A stretch of DNA of 27,529 bases. It comes from JBEKHI01 sp050012355. Lineage in GTDB: Bacteria; Actinomycetota; Actinomycetes; Streptosporangiales; Streptosporangiaceae. The stretch lies in contig JBEKHI010000060.1 in the NCBI GenBank assembly GCA_050012355.1, positions 1 to 27,529 on the forward strand, given 5' to 3'. The first letter of the stretch is position 1. Each line of letters begins with the position of its first letter. The position numbers and the translations under genes were made by a program. Positions 23,439 to 27,529 of the stretch are shown here, one piece after another. Below the pieces are notes generated by a model. That model saw only the letters and a list, made by a program, of their open reading frames with translations. It ran no database searches and had not been told where the DNA came from.

Positions 23439-25463
23439 GTGACCGTACTGCGCAGCTACGTGGCAGGCCACTGGTTCGCGCCGGACCGCGGCACCCCGGT
23501 GTACGACGCGGTAACCGGCGACCAGATCGTGGAGGTCTCCTCCGATGGCATCGACTTCGGCGCCGCGCTGGCCTACGGCCGCAACGTCGGCGGTCCCGCG
23601 CTGCGGGATCTGACCTTCCACGAGCGGGCGGCGCTGGCGAAGTCGGCCGGGCAGCTGCTGCGCGAGCACCGCGACGAGCTGTACCAGCTGTCGTACCGCA
23701 CGGGCGCCACCCTCAACGACTCCAAGTTCGATATCGATGGCGGCATCGGCGTGCTGCTCAGCTACGCGAGCATGGCCAAACGCGAGCTGCCGAACGAGCG
23801 AGTGTTCGTCGAGGGACCACCGCAGCCGCTCGGCAAGGCCGGCCAGTTTCTCGGCCAGCACCTGCTCACGCCCCGCCACGGTGTGGCCGTCCAGATCAAC
23901 GCGTTCAACTTCCCGGTGTGGGGGCCGCTGGAGAAGCTGGCGCCGGCGCTCATCGCCGGCGTCCCGACGCTGATCAAGCCGGCGTCGCAGACCGGCTATC
24001 TCACCGCGCGGGTCGTCGAGCTGATCCTCGAGTCCCTGCCCGAGGGCGCGCTCCAGCTGGTCAGCGGGAGCGCCGGTGATCTCCTCGATCATCTCCAAGA
24101 ACAGGACCTGGTCAGCTTCACCGGCTCGGCCGGCACCGCGCAGCGCCTGCGATCGCATCCGGTCGTGATCGCTAGGTCGGTACGGTTCAACGCCGAGGCC
24201 GACTCGCTGAACATGTCCGTCCTCGGCCCCGACGCCGCCCCTGGCACCCCCGCGTTCGACCGGTACGTCAAGCAGCTCGTCACCGAGATGACGGTCAAGG
24301 CCGGACAGAAATGCACCGCGATCCGCCGCGCCTTCGTCCCGGCCGAGCTGCTGGACGCGGTCACCGAGGCGGCACGGGAGCGGCTGGCCAAGGTAAAGAT
24401 CGGCAACCCGGCGGACGAGTCGGTGCGGATGGGCGCGCTCGCCAGCCTCGCCCAGCGGGACGAGGTCCGCCATTCCGTAAACGCACTGGAGAAGGCCGCC
24501 ACCAGAGTGTTCGGCGACCCGGAGCACGTCGAGGTCACCGGGGCCGACGCCCAGCGCGGTGCCTTCATCTCACCGATCCTGCTCCGCGCCGATGACGCAG
24601 ACGCCGCCGAGGTCCACGAGGTGGAGGCGTTCGGGCCGGTCAGCACGCTGATCGGCTACCGTGACGCGGCCGACGTGATCGATCTCGCGGGTCTGGGCAA
24701 GGGCAGCCTGGCCGGATCGATCGTCACCGACGACCCGGACTTCGCCGCCGCGGTCGTCCTCGGCACCGCCCCCTGGCACGGCCGGCTCCTCGTGCTGGAT
24801 GCCGACGCGGCACCCGAGTCCACCGGCCACGGCTCGCCGCTGCCGATGCTCGTGCACGGCGGTCCGGGCCGGGCCGGCGGCGGTGAGGAGCTGGGCGGCA
24901 TGCGCGGCGTGTTCCACCACCTGCAGCGCACGGCGGTCCAGGCCAGCCCGCGGATGCTCCAGTCGGTCACCGGCCGCTGGGTCGCGGGCGCGCCGCGGAC
25001 CACCGGCGGCGCCCACCCGTTCACCAAGTCCCTCGAGACGCTGCGCATCGGCGACACGGTCATCGGCGGTCCGCGCACCGTGACGCTGGAGGACATCGAG
25101 CACTTCGCCGAGTTCACCGGTGACACGTTCTACGCGCACACCGACGAGGAAGCCGCCGCCAAGAACCCGTTCTTCGGCGGCCGCGTCGCCCACGGCTACC
25201 TGATCGTGTCCTTCGCCGCCGGCCTGTTCGTCCAGCCCGACTTCGGGCCCGTGCTGGCGAACTACGGCATCGACAACCTCCGGTTCCTGACCCCGGTCAA
25301 GCCCGGCGACGAGATGACCGTCACCCTGACCTGCAAGCAGATCAGTCCCCGGGCCGGCGACTACGGTGAGGTCCGCTGGGACGCCGAGATCACCAACCAG
25401 GATGGCGTCGTCGTCGCCAGCTACGACGTCCTGACCATGGTCGCGAAGGAGTGGAACCGGTGA
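23439..25463 (+). CDS. paaZ: bifunctional PaaZ: oxepin-CoA hydrolase and aldehyde dehydrogenase
   Basis: PaaZ opens oxepin-CoA and oxidises the resulting semialdehyde in aerobic phenylacetate degradation. The 674-residue product has an N-terminal aldehyde dehydrogenase domain (about 1-510), with the cofactor region INAFNFPVWGPLEKLAPALI, the base glutamate in FNAEADSLN and the nucleophile cysteine in KAGQKCTAIRRAF. A C-terminal MaoC-type hydratase domain (about 530-674) has the Asp/His motif FTGDTFYAHTDEEAA and FGGRVAHGYLI. Both activities appear intact. The start is GTG at 23439 after GAGAGGAG. It overlaps paaA by four bases (GTGA at 25460-25463). Confidence 0.95.
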   Translation: MTVLRSYVAGHWFAPDRGTPVYDAVTGDQIVEVSSDGIDFGAALAYGRNVGGPALRDLTFHERAALAKSAGQLLREHRDELYQLSYRTGATLNDSKFDIDGGIGVLLSYASMAKRELPNERVFVEGPPQPLGKAGQFLGQHLLTPRHGVAVQINAFNFPVWGPLEKLAPALIAGVPTLIKPASQTGYLTARVVELILESLPEGALQLVSGSAGDLLDHLQEQDLVSFTGSAGTAQRLRSHPVVIARSVRFNAEADSLNMSVLGPDAAPGTPAFDRYVKQLVTEMTVKAGQKCTAIRRAFVPAELLDAVTEAARERLAKVKIGNPADESVRMGALASLAQRDEVRHSVNALEKAATRVFGDPEHVEVTGADAQRGAFISPILLRADDADAAEVHEVEAFGPVSTLIGYRDAADVIDLAGLGKGSLAGSIVTDDPDFAAAVVLGTAPWHGRLLVLDADAAPESTGHGSPLPMLVHGGPGRAGGGEELGGMRGVFHHLQRTAVQASPRMLQSVTGRWVAGAPRTTGGAHPFTKSLETLRIGDTVIGGPRTVTLEDIEHFAEFTGDTFYAHTDEEAAAKNPFFGGRVAHGYLIVSFAAGLFVQPDFGPVLANYGIDNLRFLTPVKPGDEMTVTLTCKQISPRAGDYGEVRWDAEITNQDGVVVASYDVLTMVAKEWNR

Positions 25464-26377
25464 ACATGGAGGACCACTTCGAGGACACCATCGGTAAGGA
25501 CCGCCGCATCGAGCCGCGTGACTGGATGCCCGACGGGTACCGCAAGACGATGATCCGGCAGATCGCGCAGCACGCGCATTCGGAGATCATCGGCATGCAG
25601 CCGGAGGGAAACTGGATCACCCGGGCGCCGTCGCTGCGGCGCAAGGCCATCCTGCTGGCCAAGGTGCAGGACGAGGCCGGTCACGGCATGTACCTCTACA
25701 GCGCGGCCGAAACACTCGGCGTCGACCGCGCCGACCTCACCGAGATGCTCATCAGCGGCCGCCAGAAATACTCCTCGATCTTCAACTACCCGACGCTGTC
25801 CTACGCCGATGTCGGCGTCATCGGCTGGCTGGTCGACGGCGCCGCGATCTGCAACCAGGTGCCGCTGTGCCGCTCGTCCTACGGGCCGTATGCCCGGGCG
25901 ATGATCCGCATCTGCAAGGAAGAGTCCTTCCACCAGCGGCAGGGCTACGAACTGCTGCTGACGATGATGAGCGGGACTTCATCGCAGCGCGACATGGTGC
26001 AGGACGCCACCGACCGCTTCTGGTGGCCGTCGCTGATGATGTTCGGCCCGCCGGATGCCGCCTCGTCCAACACCGAGCAGTCAATGAAATGGCGGATCAA
26101 GCGGCACACCAACGATGAGCTGCGCCAGCGGTTCGTCGACATGGCGGTGCCGCAGGCGGAAAAGCTCGGTGTCACGCTGCCCGACCCGCAGCTGCGCTGG
26201 AATGACGCCCGCGGGCACTACGACTTCGGCCCGGTCGACTGGGACGAGTTCAAGGCGGTCGTGGCCGGCCAGGGTCCGTGCAACACCGAACGTATCGCCC
26301 GTCGCGATATGGCCCATAACGACGGGGCCTGGGTCCGCGAGGCAGCGCTAGCTCACGCGGCGAAGGGAGAACAATGA
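25460..26377 (+). CDS. paaA: phenylacetyl-CoA epoxidase subunit PaaA
   Basis: PaaA is the catalytic di-iron subunit of the multicomponent epoxidase that converts phenylacetyl-CoA to its ring 1,2-epoxide. The two iron-ligand helices are seen as VQDEAGHGMYLYSA (about residues 71-84) and ICKEESFHQRQGYELL (about 154-169), with paired Glu/His. I start at the GTG at 25460 (MNMEDHFEDT, 305 residues) because AAGGAG lies eight bases upstream; a GTG at 25451 would overlap that site. The ATG at 25466 is also possible. It overlaps paaZ and paaB by four bases each, so the operon is tightly coupled. Confidence 0.96.
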   Translation: MNMEDHFEDTIGKDRRIEPRDWMPDGYRKTMIRQIAQHAHSEIIGMQPEGNWITRAPSLRRKAILLAKVQDEAGHGMYLYSAAETLGVDRADLTEMLISGRQKYSSIFNYPTLSYADVGVIGWLVDGAAICNQVPLCRSSYGPYARAMIRICKEESFHQRQGYELLLTMMSGTSSQRDMVQDATDRFWWPSLMMFGPPDAASSNTEQSMKWRIKRHTNDELRQRFVDMAVPQAEKLGVTLPDPQLRWNDARGHYDFGPVDWDEFKAVVAGQGPCNTERIARRDMAHNDGAWVREAALAHAAKGEQ

Positions 26378-26664
26378 GCGCCCGGGCGCAATGGCCGCTA
26401 TACGAGGTGTTCCTGCGCGGCAAGCGCGGACTCAACCACGTGCACGTCGGCAGCCTGCACGCCGCCGACCCGCAGATGGCCCTGCACCACGCCCGCGACC
26501 TGTACACCCGCCGCAACGAGGGCGTCAGCATCTGGGTGGTCGCCGCGGCGGACATCACCGCGTCGAGCCCGGACGAGAAGGACCCGTTCTTCGCGCCCGC
26601 CGGCGACAAGGTCTACCGGCACCCGACGTTCTACGACATCCCCGATGACGTCCCCCACATGTGA
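26374..26664 (+). CDS. paaB: phenylacetyl-CoA epoxidase subunit PaaB
   Basis: PaaB is the small subunit of the epoxidase, thought to bridge PaaAC units. The 96-residue length and the start WPLYEVFLRGKRGLNHVHVG are characteristic, as are HHARDLYTRRNEGVSIWVV and the end KVYRHPTFYDIPDDVPHM. The ATGA at 26374-26377 couples it to paaA. paaC follows twelve bases later. Confidence 0.97.
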   Translation: MSARAQWPLYEVFLRGKRGLNHVHVGSLHAADPQMALHHARDLYTRRNEGVSIWVVAAADITASSPDEKDPFFAPAGDKVYRHPTFYDIPDDVPHM

Positions 26665-26676
26665 GGGAATCCTGGC

Positions 26677-27529
26677 ATGAGCACTCTTGATCCACTCGCG
26701 GGGCACGACAGCCCCTACGACCTGCTGGCCGAGGAGCACGACGCGGCCCAGCGCTGGGCGTTCGGCACCGGGTTCACCGACCCGCTCGAAGGCATCGACA
26801 CTGCTGTTCCCGACGGCGTGGACGCCGGCGCACTGGCGCGCTACTGCCTCGCGCTGGGGGACGACGCGCTGATCTACAGCCACCGCCTCCAGCAGTGGGT
26901 GACCCGCCTGCCCGAACTGGAGGAGGAGACCGCCCTCGCGAACATCGCCCTCGACCTGCTCGGCCAGGCCCGCATGCTGCTCGCCCGGGCCGGGGGGATC
27001 CTCGGCCGGACCGAGGACGAGCTGGCCTTCTTCCGGCCCGAGGCCGAGTTTCGCAACGTGCGGCTGGCCGAGCACGAGGACCGGGACTTCGCCGAGCTGG
27101 CGGGGCGGCTGCTGGTGTTCTCCGCCTGGCGGCTGGCCCGGTTCGAGGTGCTCGCGGGCGCCGCTGACCCTGTGCTCGCGGCCATCGCGGCGAAGGGGGT
27201 CAACGAGCTCGCCTACCACCGCGACTACGCGGCCCAGTGGGTGGTGCGGCTCGGCGACGGGACCGCGCTCGCGCACGCCCGCATGGAGCGGGGGCTGGCC
27301 GCGATCTGGCCGCTGACCAGCGAGCTGTTCCGCCCCGACCCCGACGCGGCCGCCCTCGGTCCCGGTCTCGGTCCCGATTTCGCCGCCGTCGAGCCCGGTG
27401 TCTTCGACGGGGTCATCGACACGGTGCTGGCCGCGGCCGGCCTCGACCGGCCGCCGGCGGCGCCGCTCGCCTTGGTCGGCGGCCGGGCCGGGCGCGACGG
27501 CGTGCACACCGAGGCAATGGGCTACATCC
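26677..27529 (+). CDS. paaC: phenylacetyl-CoA epoxidase subunit PaaC (cut by window end)
   Basis: PaaC is the structural ferritin-like partner of PaaA. The 284 codons present cover nearly the whole protein. Typical segments are CLALGDDALIYSHRLQQWV, ANIALDLLGQARMLLARAGG and VNELAYHRDYAAQWVVRLGDG. The end HTEAMGYI is close to the family's usual C-terminus. The ATG at 26677 follows GAGGGAATCCTGGC. paaD and paaE, the remaining epoxidase subunits, would be expected just beyond the window. Confidence 0.95.
   Translation, partial: MSTLDPLAGHDSPYDLLAEEHDAAQRWAFGTGFTDPLEGIDTAVPDGVDAGALARYCLALGDDALIYSHRLQQWVTRLPELEEETALANIALDLLGQARMLLARAGGILGRTEDELAFFRPEAEFRNVRLAEHEDRDFAELAGRLLVFSAWRLARFEVLAGAADPVLAAIAAKGVNELAYHRDYAAQWVVRLGDGTALAHARMERGLAAIWPLTSELFRPDPDAAALGPGLGPDFAAVEPGVFDGVIDTVLAAAGLDRPPAAPLALVGGRAGRDGVHTEAMGYI

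Noticed and set aside
26398..27507. Long minus-strand frame of 369 codons
   Set aside because: It is antisense to paaB and paaC, which match known families throughout; high-GC codon bias opens such frames.

Overview
The window is high-GC DNA with the gene content and order of an actinomycete (Actinomycetota). A tig-clpP1-clpP2-clpX block, a valS-folC block, ndk and mreB-mreC-mreD follow one another on the minus strand, as in Streptomyces and Streptosporangiales-type chromosomes. Start codons are often GTG, ClpP is present in two copies, and MreBCD is retained, which suggests a filamentous or sporulating lineage. The exact genus cannot be told from the sequence alone.

Positions 1-18236 are almost entirely minus strand. 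Reading in the direction of transcription: a GlxA-like AraC regulator, a phage-holin-family membrane protein, trigger factor, ClpP1, ClpP2, ClpX, a single-pass membrane protein with a Gly/Gln/Tyr-rich low-complexity cytoplasmic domain, ValS, an inserted MmyB-type XRE regulator, FolC, a DUF4233 membrane protein, an MFS-like membrane protein, Ndk, MreB, MreC and MreD. The left 121 bases carry an inverted piece of the penicillin-binding protein 2 gene (mrdA), which normally follows mreD in the same orientation. This looks like a chimeric contig end or a real inversion.

Positions 18237-21673 hold a small divergent hypothetical gene, a lipoprotein, a fusaric-acid-resistance-type (FUSC) membrane protein and a tRNA-Pro(UGG) whose antisense strand supplies the end of the FUSC reading frame. 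Positions 21674-23400 look eroded. A 93-codon MFS remnant, a PaaI thioesterase of only 55 codons and a 21-codon thiolase start all keep good ends or ribosome-binding sites but lack their middles.

From 22494 to the right edge lies a phenylacetate catabolism locus: a PaaR-type TetR repressor on the minus strand, and paaZ-paaA-paaB-paaC on the plus strand. Two near-identical ACCGAA/TTCGGT operators stand between them. PaaABC belong to the phenylacetyl-CoA epoxidase; PaaZ opens the oxepin ring and oxidises the resulting aldehyde.

The most unusual non-coding feature is a family of 52-bp elements built as 21-bp arm, 10-bp spacer, 21-bp arm. Three copies are present (6429-6480, 7415-7466, 17197-17248), each at the 3' end of a minus-strand gene. 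A related-looking palindrome lies at 22037-22085 and a different 31-bp tandem repeat at 3541-3602. I found no CRISPR array, intact insertion sequence, prophage or rRNA. No complete new defence or biosynthetic system is visible.
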